A program made the position numbers and the translations under genes. Source: Ailanthus altissimus (lineage: Eukaryota; Streptophyta; Magnoliopsida; Sapindales; Simaroubaceae). Taken from it: DNA of 64,000 bases. Shown here in pieces: positions 37,871-55,187 of the stretch. Positions within the stretch are counted from its first letter, which is position 1; every line of letters starts with the position of its first letter. The notes under the pieces were generated by a model. The model saw only the letters and a list, made by a program, of their open reading frames with translations. It did not search any database and was not told the origin of the DNA. The stretch covers positions 4,085,001 through 4,149,000 of the forward strand of contig OX327699.1 of the NCBI GenBank assembly GCA_946807835.1, in the 5' to 3' direction.

Positions 37871-40800
37871 CTACTCTGCAGCTTTTAATGAGTCAAGTGT
37901 AACCACCGGATAGTCTTGATAGCCTGTAATGGCACTTATCCTTATCCGTGTATTTGGCTGAACAAGCAGGTCATAACCATATCAAGACATTTTATGATAG
38001 AAAAAGGCAATCAAAAAGCATATGCAAGGTTTATTTTCTCCGAGCAATGAATTTCATTAATTACATAGAATTATTTACTGGGATATATTTCTATCTGTTT
38101 GCTGATGGCTGCTTGGATGGTGTTAAACAAGGGCAGCCTATGTTGCACCTATCAATGACAAGCAACTCACAGCTTCAATCCTTCTCATGTGAAAGCACAA
38201 TCTGCTTGGTGAAGCACTCAATCAAATGCAGTAGATCTCACTACTGTACAATAGGTTTTTGAAAGTGACCCTAATGACTCGGTAGACAGGGCAGACATGG
38301 AGGGCATGAAAGTTCAACCTACAAGATTAAGGAGTGTGCCAAAGTTCCATCTAAAACATAATGGGTTTAAAAGGAAAGACGAGATATCAAGAGACAGAAA
38401 GAAAAAAGTAGGTGAAAGGCAAAGCCTCAATGGCTGAAATAGTTTTGCCATTAATTCATGCTAAAGTCAACAAATGAATAAACTAATGGGAAAGCAAATT
38501 GCATGAATGGCCTTACATGGTGGGGACTGATTCTTGACTTGGTGATGAGAGGAAAATTAACAAATGAAAAGAAAAACAACGGTTTTTAATTTGTTAAAGT
38601 CTTGGCTCGGCATTGTAATAAATTGCACATATTTTATTTGTTGAATAAACAAATAAGAAACATGAGGGAATAGCTAAAGAAGTGTTTGCTATGTTTGGTG
38701 GGGTCATGAGCTTAACTTTGCGAATAGGAGTGAAAATGTAGTTATAAAATTGAAATTGTTTCATTGCCTAAAGTTATTGGTTCAGCCACTTGAGAAAAGA
38801 AAGAGAAAAAGAGTTTTTTTAAATACAAAGTTGCTCTCAACACTTCTTCCCATTTCTCTAGTTTTGGTTGGCCATTGAAGCATTTGAAGTTTGTTTTTTT
38901 GTGGTTCAAGAGTTGAACAAGCAAAACAACTTCATTGCTTTAATTAAAAAGGTTTAAAGAGTTAAATTAGTGGTTAAGAGTTAACCAAGGTGTTTAAGTG
39001 TTAAACACACTGCTGGGATTGAAACTACCATTCTAGTAACTCAAGCCCACCATCATTGTGTCATAAAATTGCTCACGAGTACGTTTCGAGGCAAACTTCA
39101 CTATGGTTCCAAAGGACTGTAAGGTGAATCTCAATCTTCAATTTTCATATAGTAATAAGACTTAAATTTATGTGTTTGTTGCATTAGGGAATTACATTTC
39201 TTGCTTCCGCTGTACTTAATTTATGTATAAGATGCATAGGTTTTGTTGTAATAAACACAACACATGCATGCACCCTAGACAAACAGCACACTTTCAATTG
39301 ATAGCCAAGCATGTTTGTGTGTTATTTGGATAATTAGAGTGATAATTATGTTGTTTGGGACGTCCCGAGATTGTTGGTGATGCATTTCAAATGTTGAAAA
39401 TGCAAAACTTGGAAGATAGTAGCTAGGACACTGTGGCGATAAAATCTAGCGTCGCAACGCTGAAGGCTTAGCGCCACGGCACTAGGGGCTCTACCTCTAG
39501 CGCGCAGCACTAAGAGCCCGATATCACGACACTAGCACTGTTCACTCCAATATTTTTTTAAAGAGTTTAAAACATGCATGTAGGGTTTATTTATGTAATA
39601 ATAAGAGTTATTAGACTGCATTATAAACCGGGATCATTTGTTTATGCTAATAACTACAATGGAAGCCATACTAATGGAGGTTAGTTGTAATTGCACAAAA
39701 AAAATGATTGATTAAGAATCGCCTTCTTATAAAATAGGGACAAGTGTTCAAAAATCTCTGTTAATCAGATTGAATAATATTTCATTATGAGATAATGTTT
39801 TACAATGGTCCGTCTTGTCAATACGGTGTTAAACGGGTCACTACGGTCTTTTTCAATATTGTTAAAGTATGAAGGATTTAGTCGGTGTGATTTGAATTTA
39901 GTCAGTGTTAAATGGGTCACTACGTTCTTTCTCAATTCGGTATTAGACGGGTCACTTTTCAATTTTCTCAAATTTTATTTATTTTGGCGCAGAAAATTTT
40001 TGTTGATTTACTATTTTTCTGCGCCAAACAAAACTTTTCGAGAACCTCGAAAAGTTAGTGTACCTTGGTGGGGGTTTCAGTGCCCAAAATTTAGATTTTT
40101 GAACGCGAAATAGCCATAGATGGCCTTAGAATCTCGAAACGAGTCCAATAGCATATTATACGCATGATTCTGACACCAGACCTCCAAGACCCCCCTGTCA
40201 GAGAATCGAAGAGTCTTCGAGAAACCATATCTTGAGCTACAAGCGTCCGCATCGCGCATATGATATGCCATATGAAAATGGGCCATGAGCTTGACTTTTG
40301 CATTTAAAAAAACTCTTTTTCTCTTTCTTTTCTCAAGTGGCCGAACCAACAACTTTAAGCAATGAAACAATTTCATTCTTATAGCCACATTTCCCTCCTA
40401 TTTGCAAAGTCAAGCTCACGACCCCACCAAGCATGGCAAACACTTCCTTAGCTATTCCCTCGTATTTCTTATTTGTTTATTCAACAAATAAAACATGTGC
40501 AATTTGTTACTATGCCAAGCCAAGACTTTAACAAATTGAAAACCATTATTTTTATTTTCATTTGTTAATTTCCCTCTCATCACCAAGTCAAGAATCGGCC
40601 CCCACCATGTAAGGCCATTCATTGCAATCTGTTTTCCCATTAGTTTATTCACAATTTGTTTTCTTTTCACAAAACGTACTTTTTAAGAAAATTAGAAGCC
40701 CACTCTTCCACTCACTGTGATACAAGAGGCTTGATTTGGAATCAAGTAAAAGAAAACTAAGCGAGGATTTAAGGTATATTCTTATTTCATATTTTTATTA

Positions 40801-43238
40801 AGCATATAACTATATATTCATAAAGATTTGACAAAAAAAAATTATCTGAAAATTCTTTTTGTACCAATTTTCATTACGTTAAAAAAGTTTTAAAACTCCA
40901 ATAACTAACATATCAATGAATGACAAAAGGCAATTTGTAATACCTGTCGATGGCCAATATTTCTCCTGTAGTTCTTTTTCTTCTTATACTTGAAGACAAT
41001 TACTTTAGGGTTTAATCCCTGCATATAAAATGGTATACGATAAGATGAGAATGAGAGACAAGTAGAGAGGATGAACATATATGACATATAGAAAAATAAT
41101 AATACTCTCGATAGGAATACAAAAGATTAGGAAGGAAGCCTACCTGCTCCTCAACCACTGCATGCACAGCTGCATTAGTCACCACAGGTTTTCCAATATA
41201 GGTACTTGTCTTTGTTCCAACCAGCAACACCTTGTTCAAGATAATCTGCACAAGAACATAACTCAAATATCTCAGATCTGAGAGAAGGTCATGAGCATTC
41301 AGAAGAATATTGAAGTCAATGACGAAGAAGCTGAACAGAGCACACAGTTGATCCTTTAGTTTTTTAACTAGGCACTAAGGCAGCCAGATACCCACCACCT
41401 TAGTCCATGAACAAAATTAAATAAATTCAAATATCCTTTAGGTTGCTTTCGAATTATGATAAAATTAGTGTCACAAGATTATGGGAATAAAAGTTTATTC
41501 AAAGACTCTCTCATATCCTCATGAAACTTATAACCAAAGTAGAGGACAGAAATATTATGGCAGTAGCAGCCTTTTGGACTGCATAAGGAGTAAACAATCT
41601 GCAGAGTAAACAATAGAAATCCCTAAAAGATTTGTCAATTCTGAAAATTGAAAGCAACCTAACTCTATACACAAACACCACAACTGCTGAGTAGATTCAA
41701 GAAAACTACCAAGCACCTCTTTTGAAGTATCAACATCTGGAAAACCCCTTGAAAACACATCACTTACTGGTGGACCAGTAATACCACCTCAATGAAATCA
41801 TGAAAACAAGCATACTACTTTCATAGCAAAGGAGCTACATGCTGCTATAACTTTCATTTTCAGTTTCTTCCTGTTTTTGTTCGTTCAATGGTTAAATCAT
41901 GCAACACTCTAGCATCATGTATTGGAGCAACAGTACCTCTGCATATTAATTGAAGTTAAGGATGAAGATTTTCTATAGACACCTAGTACAAATGTCAACC
42001 ATTAGTTTCTTGAAACTGAAAGTTTATTTGGTCATTAAAATTGAAATTTGACCACAAAAGGAACAATCTAGTTCCTCCACCTAATGGCCATGATAAAATG
42101 ATTGAAAGACACAATAGGTATTTCAAAAAGGTTGAAACAAGATGCTAATTCAAATGATCAGGCAGAGGAGGAAAAACTGACATGTGTACCTTATCATTGA
42201 CATTTGCACCTTTTAGCCTCTGAGTGTAGATATATCGCCCAGGGAAGACAATATATTGGCGTGACCCAATCTGAATAAACCAAAAACAAGCACCCATTTC
42301 ATAAAACATTCTCAGTACTGAACAAGAGGTGGGAAAAAAGAAAGAACAAAAAGATAGATAACTATTGAAAGATTACATTAGAAAGTACCCCTCAACCACA
42401 ATAAATATACTTCTTGAAACCAAAAATATATTAACCTGAGTGATGCTAAGAACATTAGGAAAATAAAACTGAATACATGACAATAATCAAAAGTGCCTTT
42501 ACTCCAAAATCCTAAATAACAACCTTAAATCAATATGCCTAACTAGCGACATTGCTATCATTTGATCTCTAATTTTTAAGTAAAAGGCATGAACAAAAAA
42601 AAAACACAAAAATGAACTTCTACACTTAACCAATCTATGTGTATAACAGGTAATATTACTAATAAAGAATTAATCTGAAGTCTCGTCCAAATAATCAAAC
42701 AATTACAACAGCAACAAAATCCCATTTGGCTATAAGCAAAAAAAAAAAAATGAATAGAAAAAATAAAAGAATAATCGAAGCAAGCATCTGGGTGTTTACA
42801 AAATTTCTCTATAAAGCACACAAACTGCAAAATAGTTTCATTTTTGTCGTCACAAACCGTAGAAATATCACTCACCATAACAACAGCGAATACCTCTTCA
42901 CGCTTGGGCTTTTCCTCGGCGGTAGACTCTACAACCTCGGTGGTGGGTTCGGGAGCGGCTTCGAGTTCGGCTACGGGTTCGGGTTCGGGTTCAGCTTCTG
43001 CTTCGGGTTCGGACTCTAAAAGAGGCGCTTCGGATTGGGAGAATTTGGGAGTGAACGACAATGAGGGTCTTGCATAGAGTAATGAAGAAGAGCAGAGCTT
43101 CTGTTTAGAAAGAGAGAGAAGAGGAAGTGGTGGTGGTAGTAGTGGGATTGAATGAAGATGCTTCGAGATTTTGCACTGAGCTGCAAGTGAAGAACAGAGG
43201 GCAAGTGCTGCAGTTGAACAAGATGATGCTGCTGCCAT
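37871..43238 (-). CDS. RPL21: Plastid ribosomal protein L21 (bL21c), nuclear-encoded, five exons
   Basis: Exons on the minus strand are 43238-42876, 42270-42190, 41245-41144, 41018-40944 and 37957-37871. All joints are GT-AG and in phase, giving 235 residues. Residues 1 to about 60 are Ser/Leu-rich with few acids, a plastid transit peptide. About 70-112 is a Glu/Pro-rich spacer. The L21 domain starts at about 114 (EEVFAVVM) and includes IVFPGRYIYTQRLK, KVLLVGTKT, YIGKPVV and YRRNIGHRQPNTRIRI. The chain ends in LKAAE. bL21 binds 23S rRNA in the large subunit of the plastid ribosome. The start chosen begins the transit peptide; an upstream in-frame ATG at 43334 is less likely. Intron 4 is about 3.0 kb because a composite copia insertion sits in it. 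Confidence 0.95.
38471..40656. mobile_element. Composite copia LTR insertion with inverted arms in RPL21 intron 4
   Basis: The left arm 38471-38829 and right arm 40296-40656 are inverted copies of the same U3-like sequence (AATAAACTAATGGGAAA at the outer ends). The left copy continues into a U5-like end near 39281 (CATGCATGCACCCTAGACA). A decayed primer-site region and a copia leader follow, homologous to 56850-57700, to about 39960. The right copy is only the U3 part. The middle (39960-40295) matches neither arm. It may be two LTRs of one family in opposite orientation with deletions. No pol is present. Confidence 0.7.
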
Positions 43239-45000
43239 TTGTGACTTGTGAGTGAGTGAGCTTCTTTCTCTTCTCTTTGGGCTGTAATTGTATGTATTTG
43301 TAACAAGACTTATCCTATCTGTTTCAATTTCCATGACTATTCTACCCTTCTATTTCAATCTTATTTTTAACTCCATGAAATTTTTACAACTTTGCTTTTT
43401 AAAAAAAACAAATTCCATTGGAGACCATAAAATTAAATGCTATAGGTCTATCATCTAATAAGTTCAAATAATTTGTAAAAAATAAAAAATTATTATTCTA
43501 CTATAAAAATAGTAATTTGTGTAAATAAATTATATACGAGTCATATTAATATATAACATTAATAAATTTTTATTATATTTATATACAATTCGTTTAAGTA
43601 AATGAGTTAGATACTCAAATATGTATTTAATTCGTTTAATATATAAATTATATAACATGACACAATTAGATACATTTAAATAAATTAATTAAATTTAATT
43701 CATTTATATAATTATACACGATTTAATTCGTTTACAGTTATATTTGTTTAAAAGAATAATACTACTAAATTTGATTCGTTTACAAAAATTTATAATTTAA
43801 TTAAATATAATTTAAACGAATAAATACGCAAACAAATACAAATTTGATTCATTTATTAAATATGATTTAAACGTATTAACGAATTATAGATCTTAATTTA
43901 TTTTACTTATATTCACTTAAAACGTGTTAAATTTGTATGTTGAATAATAGTCATGACTCATATTACCACATTTATTGTGTCACTTTTTTTTTTAAAAGTT
44001 TATTAAATATACAAATTGTTCTATATAAATTTACTATTACGAAAGCTAATGTGATGTCATACCAAAGAATGTGATTTTACTTTTGTTTATTGCATTGAAT
44101 TATTTAATTCATTCGTTTAATCATATTATGCGCATTAATTTTTTTTTTAAAACCCCTCATATTAATTTTTTTTTTAAAACCCCTATTTTATAGTTATACT
44201 TTTCATTTTATCTTTTTTTTAAATGTCTTAAATTTTTTTTATTATATAATAAACTTAAACCATGCAACGAAAGTGGGAGAGAATATTTAAAAAAAAAATT
44301 GGTCTATCACATCGGTCCAATAAGGACCAAGAAAGTTTATTTTGATTTTTAGACTTACCAAGGCAGTTTATAAAACGTTACAATTTAATCCAATTGAAAC
44401 ATTATACTCCTTACGTTGCTTATGTTTCTTAAAAATAATTAACAATTTAAATGTGACTTCTTATTTTAGATTTCATTTAATTTTCAACAACATGAATGTT
44501 GAAATTATAGTTATAACTTTAATTTAAAAAGGAATTTACTTGTATGCTTTAGATTATATTTTCTGCACAAGTGACACTTTAGATTGTGATGTTACATCAT
44601 ATAAAATTGGTAAAATATTACAATTTACAAGGCTCTGTATTTTTATTTTAACGTCTATTGAAATCCATTTTAATAGCAAACTATTTAGTTCAACTAATAT
44701 GAAAATTTTCATCTAAGAAGAAATGAGCTTTTCTGCCATGAATTTTGATTCAATTTATAAATCTTTTTATAATAATTCAAAAACATTTCACTGGTGAGAG
44801 ATTCATTTTTCATTTATGTAATATTTAAAGCGATGAGAGAAAATAGTTCTTATGATGGTTGTTCAGTGATAAAGTGCTTGTATTCTAACTTCTTTTTCGT
44901 CACTTCAACAAAGGGCTTGAGTGAAATTTTTCTCTCACGCTAAATAAAAAATAAAACATAGAAACAAAAACAGTAACAGCACTCTCATAATAATTTAATG
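43239..45000. other. AT-rich region upstream of RPL21
   Basis: The first few hundred bases upstream of 43238 should contain the RPL21 promoter and 5' UTR. No TATA box stands out. The rest is very AT-rich, with a small duplication of a TTAATTTTTTTTTTAAAACC unit at about 44133-44183. No gene is seen. Confidence 0.5.
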
Positions 45001-45012
45001 GCGTCCAGGCTA

Positions 45013-45330
45013 CAAAAAATCCATGAAGTTGAAGTTGCTATTTACATTGAAGGTTATTACATTAGATATCCAGTATTGTTTCAACCACAATTCAATTGAT
45101 CCTCTTGCAAAAGCATGGGAGGAATAGATGACTACTTGACAAACAACATCATCAATTGAATTAGTTTCAATCAAAACCTCATCATCAAACCAAAAAGAAT
45201 AATTAGAATCCTTCCAATCAAAGCAAAAGATTGATGTCAGGAAGCTTAAAAGTTTGACCTGTTGGCATTCGTTTTCTTTTCTGGTGAGATAGCAAATGCT
45301 TTGTTCCCTGACGATGCACAGAAGAATGCT
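45013..45330 (-). other. Open frame of 106 codons without start, unknown
   Basis: The minus strand is open from after a TAA at 45333-45331 to a TAG at 45012-45010. The translation looks protein-like in places (IYSSHAFARGSIELWLKQYW) but has no ATG near its beginning, and I recognise no domain. It may be an exon, a gene relic or chance. It lies about 1.0 kb beyond the last visible CDPK exon on the same strand and does not encode EF-hand 4. Confidence 0.2.
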
Positions 45331-45399
45331 TTAGTCAGTAGCTTCTGCAGTCGAATCTTGAATCCCAAAAGCATCGGCTAAATTGAAGGTTCAAATTAT

Positions 45400-46360
45400 T
45401 TCTCTAAGTTGTGCTAGTTGAAACTAAAAACAATGAGATTGGTATCGTCTAGAACCTAAAACTGAAATGCTGAAAACAGAAGGCAAAAGTTTGATTATTT
45501 TACTCGAGAAGGCAAACATGTTAAGGGCTACTACAGAGAACAGCAAAACAATGCTGTCAATTTTTTCACTTTCTTATCAAGTAAAAAACTCGGAACAAGA
45601 TGATACTGTACCTTCAATCCAATAGCAAACTCAACCAGTCTGCTGCAACATAATTTTCTTCTTTTAAGTCTAATGTGCCTAACCTCACAAATAACAACCA
45701 CTCTGCGAGAATGCCCCAGCAATTCCCCAAAAAGCTAACCAAATTCAACCATGTGCTATAAGCAAATGAAAAACAGATATGAATACTAGAACAATTCCCA
45801 TCTCCAGCGTACTAGACCGATAAATTCAGATGCGCCATAACTCTTGTGTGCCAAATTGGCAATCCAAGAACAATAAATCCAAAATCATCACGGGGATGGC
45901 TACAGCTTCTAGCACTGATGATCACCTTTAATTACACCACTCAGTTATACACAACAGCACCTCAAGAACGAATATCTACTCTACCATCTTTCACATCCAA
46001 CAATGTGCACAAATCATTCTTCTCTGGAGACTTGTAGACAAAGACTGCTAAGTAACCACTCAACCTGAAACCTCACAGAAAATGCTAATTCTTTCTAGAT
46101 GCAAGATGCCACAGTATGTATATGATGGCTGCTCCTACACTTATTACCAGATGAACTGTAAGCCTATATTTTGCTTTCCAGCTTGTCATAAAGCAAGAAC
46201 ACACGTGTTTTAATTTTATTAAATTTCTACTAACAAATTTAGATGGCTCTACCTTACAGATGGGTAAAAGTATTATCTTCACCTGAATAAAAGAGAAATG
46301 AAAACAGACTGACTAAAATTTTAGATGGAAAACTTATATTGACAAACCAGAGAGGCTTAC
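45400..46360. other. Region after the last visible CDPK exon
   Basis: A CDPK of this type should have one more exon here, carrying the fourth calcium-binding loop and the C-terminal tail. I did not find it. A short phrase DGRVDIRS followed by a stop occurs on the minus strand near 45975-46000, but no acceptor site puts it in frame after the last exon. Confidence 0.4.
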
Positions 46361-50557
<4,197 letters not shown>

Positions 50558-50943
50558 TTAATGACCGTTATTTGCCATCAAATGATAGAGCGTGACATGC
50601 ACCGCCTCATTATTGGATAGATCAATGATCAATCTATCAAATGGGAGAGGAGTGCACGTTATCGCCCATCATTTAACAATATTAACAACGAATGATGGTG
50701 ACTGTTACCCTTCACGGTGGGACAATGATTGCCGTTAAATGGTGGGGTGGTGCATATCATTATCCCACTGTTTGACAACAAATGGTGGTGCGTGTTACCC
50801 TCTATTAAGAGACTCCCACTATATTTAATCTCATTTTAATTTTTTTTATTGTTAAAACTAATTTATTATTATATAAATCACAAAAAATTAAATTTAATAA
50901 TATAAATTTTAATTATTTTTATTTTTAAAAATTAATGACCGGT
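50558..50943. repeat. Cluster of inverted and direct repeats, MITE-like
   Basis: Bases 50580-50622 and 50629-50674 form an imperfect hairpin (AAATGATAGAGCGTGACATG against an inverted AAATGATGGGCGATAACGTG). Direct relatives of the same phrase follow at about 50690, 50733 and 50779 (AATGGTGGTGCGTGTTACC). The phrase ATTAATGACCG occurs at both 50558 and 50933. This may be a small decayed DNA transposon. Confidence 0.55.
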
Positions 50944-52690
50944 GGTGGCCCGTCACCAATCAAACAATGATAAAAAAAAATTTAATTAATAACTAAATAT
51001 TATTTTACACATGTTAATGTATATAAATATCTTATTGTTAAGTTATAATATTGTTCTTCAATTTAATTATATTTATTTAATAAAAATAGATAAAATTAAA
51101 TAATTTAAAATAAAAATGATAAAATTAAGTAATGGGCAAAAAATGGGGACATATATACCCTTATCCCTTGGAACACGGAACTAGTGCATTGGACGTCCAT
51201 GTAATAAGAAGCACCCTTTCCAAAATACATTCGCATGTCCTTTAAAAAAAAAAAAAAAAGAATTCATTCAGATGGTGTAACGACGTGAACTTCGAAATTG
51301 AGAAAACAAAGAGATCCAATATATTACACAATTATGGTCGAACGGAATCACAAACTTATTATTAAAAAATAAAATATATTTTTAAAAAAATATGCTTTTG
51401 AAGTTGGCCCTACACTTTGCAAATTGCAATAGTTTCACCGTAGATGGTCTATAATAGAATTATTCTAACCTTTTTATTATTCCCTCTAAATATTTTCTTA
51501 TATACTTTATATTTTTAATCATATATTTAAACTTTGTGTCCTTAAAAAATGTAATAGAAATTTGAAATAAACTATTGATTTTTTATGCTAAATAAATTAT
51601 TAAACTATTAAATTTTAATGTAGTTGGATTTGATTAGGCAGATGAAAAATAGTAATTAAGATAAATAAAAAAATTAAAATATGTATATAATATTAAAGGG
51701 TTTTATCGTAGAGCGGCTTTATAATAGAGGACTTATAAAAAAAAAAAGAAATTGAATTATAAAACTGATTTGACATTTATTAATGACAATAACTTATAGT
51801 CTAGTTTTATCAATAATGTTCTGCCTAGATTTCAACCCAAGTTTAATTTTTTAAAGGCTTGTTGAAACTCATCATGCGGCCATCTTAGATTTCAATTCGC
51901 AAGGAAATATTTTCTATCCCAAAATTCTTTAAGAGGCTAATACGTAAATCTATCGCGTACACTCTATAAGAACTGGACAACTAAAAATTTTCGAGAGTTT
52001 AAAAATACCTTTTCATTATTTTACGTATTTTTTATAATCTCTTAAGTAAAAAATAAATATTTTAATATTTTAAATTTTATAATAAAAAATAAATCAAATC
52101 AATATTTTACTCGAACCTCGTACTTTAACGATACTAATTTTTATAAAATTTAAAAAATAAATAACTCTTATTAATTACATCTCATGCAATTTTTACCTTT
52201 GATTTTAAATATACATTATTCTCATACTTTAGCAATATTTTATAAGTATATTTCAGATTTACTTGTCAATAATCAAATATAAATTATTGATATTACTCTC
52301 ACACTTCAACGATATTGGATAATACTTTTCACTTATATTTGCTCATTTCATATTTAACCGGCATATTCCGAATCACACAGACCAATTCCCTCACACTTTA
52401 ACAATATTAAAAAAAAGACCGAGTTGACCAAATTATTACCGTATTAACAAGGTAAATCATGCATAATACTATCTTATAATGTAATGCATTTTAATTTGAT
52501 TAAGAAAGATTTTTTGAATTTATAATGACTTTCCGCATCTTATACGGATCTGATTCATAATCAAAATATTTATTCATGTAAGTACAACTAATCCCTACCC
52601 GTAGGGCTCCTATTATAGTTAACAACGTAAACAAGTATTAACAATTTATATAACACAGTAATATAGCAATTATATTTGCATTAAATAAAA
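50944..52690. other. AT-rich DNA without genes
   Basis: The stretch is strongly AT-rich with A-runs (for example 51247-51259). No coding, RNA or repeat feature could be supported. Confidence 0.5.
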
Positions 52691-52899
52691 CTCACATGCA
52701 TATAATGCAAAATGTGGTGTACAGTTCGCAATGCCCCGGTGCTATAAATTTTGAACAACTTTGTGTTCAACTCTTTGAACACTTTGAAATATACTATGTA
52801 ATACTTTGCAAAAGAAAAATATAGTAAAAACAATTTACTCTTTCTTTTTTGAGCCCCAATGTTCAACCTTATAATGCCCACGCATTCAACACTTGAACA

Positions 52900-53170
52900 C
52901 ATCAATAATTAACTCACCAACGCCTCAGTGTTATACTCCATAATGCCCCAATATTGAGTTGTTGCAAACGCCCCGACGTTGTATAATATAGTGCCCCTGT
53001 GTTTAACTCTTGTACACCTCACCAAGCAACCACCAATGCCCCAATGTTATACATTATAATGCCCTCGCATTGGTTGCTTTGAATGCCCAGCATTAAACCA
53101 AGCTACGCCGCGGTATTCATCCAAAAGATGAATGCCCCAACATTCCAAGTATAACGCCTCAGTGTTCATC
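52900..53170. repeat. Array of degenerate AATGCCCCAATGTT units
   Basis: Units close to AATGCCCCAATGTT or AACGCCTCAGTGTT recur about every 30-40 bases. The same motif occurs, reverse-complemented, at about 10615-10900. It lies just outside the 3' LTR of the minus-strand copia and so in older DNA, probably a retroelement LTR or leader. Confidence 0.6.
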
Positions 53171-53295
53171 TAGGCAGAACCCAGAATCTTGCATTTTCAA
53201 TACTTTAAAACATGATTTAACACATTCTGGGCATCCCAATACTTTCAACATACCACTTTAACTCAAAAACACACAAAATTATACTTTGATAGTAT

Positions 53296-55066
53296 TGTTA
53301 ATGTGTATTCATGGTGCATGCATGTGATTGTGTACATTACTCATTTTTTCTAATGCATGACAATCATATATAATTACACAGCAAAGTTAGAAACTAATTT
53401 CCTAAGCAACAAACATACTGAAATTGAAGTCTTGTATACTAATAAGTTCAGAAAATCATACATTTGAAGCTTTGGACTTTTCTTTACTTTGAACTCACAC
53501 TGAAGTCAACTATTGAATAATTATAGGCTTCAACAAAGTAGAGTGATTAAAACTCTAGAATGACAGTATTGTTTGACCAATTTCCAGCAAGATTCAATTT
53601 TGAGAACCTCTCAAAATGGGGTGTTTTGTTGATTTAGAAATAGGGACCTTAATGAAACAAGTTCAAAACTTGTTATTTATAGTTAACAAATATAGGGGGC
53701 TAAATGCAATATTTACAAACCTTTAGCCACCTCACCTTTTGCATAGTTGACACTTGTCACTCATGCATCCTATGCATGCTGTCAAGTGTCAATCATGCAA
53801 AGCCTCAATATGCCACTCGTCAAACAAGTGGTCATATGTCAAAATTCCCTCTGCCATGCTATAGGGACCTCTTTGCAACATTTACAAATTATGTTTTCTA
53901 CTTTCAAAAGAGGTCATAAAACGTATCCTACTTTATGAAATCATCCCGAATCATTCCGTTCGATCCATCTCGTTACCTCAGTGTTCAACGAGTATACTTC
54001 ATATTGTGTGACTCCCTAAATTTACATTCATTTGTCTTACGAAACAATTTCGCAAGTTTATGAGAAATGCCCCATACAAACATTATGAATATTACAGAAC
54101 AGAGCGTTGAACCATACAAGTTGAGGTTAACCATATCCGTATAATCCTTCCATAACCTATATCCTATAAAAGTAGAGATATAGATCATCACCGCAAAATC
54201 TCTATGTGTTCAACCGTAAACTTATCTCCAGATTTGTATTTCTATAAAATAATATCTACAAACACCTTTGCAATATTGTTTAATCCTATAAAAAACTCTT
54301 TTTCAGTGTTTTATGTTTTTGGCCAAAAGACTTCATGAAATACATTTCTCAGAGCATTAAGATATATAACTCACCCGTATGAGATGACGGATCCCATATC
54401 TACGTATACCGGACTCCATGAGCATTGGATCACACCTAGTGACACCCAATGGTTAGACCATGAAAAGTTTCTAACATGTGTGAAACCAAAGCATCATGGA
54501 TCACTCACAAACCCACCGTGACACTCAGGTTAAAGAATCACGAATACTACTCAACTCAAGAAAATCCTCCATTGATGACTTTATGGGATGTGTATTAGAG
54601 ATCCTCATGAGTCTATTCAGTCTTAGTCCTTACTGAATACTTGTATGCCCATATGAACTTTCGCTAAGCCCACAGTCTATTAAGACTAACCATATAGATA
54701 ATCCATATATAGATATACACTGATTTAGAAGGAATACCGATCGACCCCTATCGATAACCATGGATCAGAAATGATGTTTTCGAGGACATATTGCATAATG
54801 ACATTTCTTAGTACCATTTGCAACTCGTTGCAAGTATGTCATTACTAATATATTCCGGGGTCTTTGTCTTATTTCAAATAAGGTTCTAATGTTTAGAATT
54901 GCTAACTTTTCTCATTGTCTTAAACTCTTTTGGATCCGATCTAAACTCTTTTAAATTTACAATGTCTGTTAATATTATAAGTTTTTTACTATATAATTAT
55001 GAATTAACGATTATTATCGAAATGATTACTGTTAATCGGAATGGTACATAAACCCCATCTCTAACA
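53296..55066 (-). mobile_element. 3' LTR of a minus-strand Ty1/copia element
   Basis: The minus strand starts TGTTAGAGATGG at 55066 and ends ACATTAACA at 53296 (1771 bases). It is homologous to the plus-strand solo LTR at 12273-13734. Just upstream on the minus strand lie the end of copia pol (55187-55086) and a purine-rich site. The rest of the element is split off by the insertion at 55188-63699 and runs past the window end. Confidence 0.9.
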
Positions 55067-55085
55067 ACTCTCACTTGCTCTAGTG

Positions 55086-55187
55086 TCATTCACGATGATA
55101 ACTAATACCTATCGTCTCTACGTGTTTTTCAAACACTTTAGGAGTTAAGACCTTAGTGAGTGGGTCTGCTATATTTTCTATAGGATC
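55086..55187 (-). pseudogene. C-terminal end of copia pol (minus-strand element)
   Basis: The minus strand reads ENIADPLTKVL followed by TPKVFEKHVE and stops at 55088-55086. This is the RNase H tail of copia polyproteins. The upstream part continues at 63705 onward, after the inserted plus-strand copia. Confidence 0.85.

Noticed and set aside
40077..40388. A 103-codon minus-strand frame in the RPL21 intron
   Set aside because: It crosses the right LTR arm of the copia composite and unrelated sequence, with no known domain.
42726..43077. Plus-strand Gly/Ser-rich frames opposite RPL21 exon 1
   Set aside because: They are the complement of the Glu/Pro-rich RPL21 spacer and show no independent support.
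46085..46282. A minus-strand frame ending in a hydrophobic stretch (VISVGAAIIYILWHLASRKN) after the CDPK exons
   Set aside because: It looks like a tail-anchor but has no family match, does not splice in phase with the last CDPK exon, and lies where EF-hand 4 would be expected.
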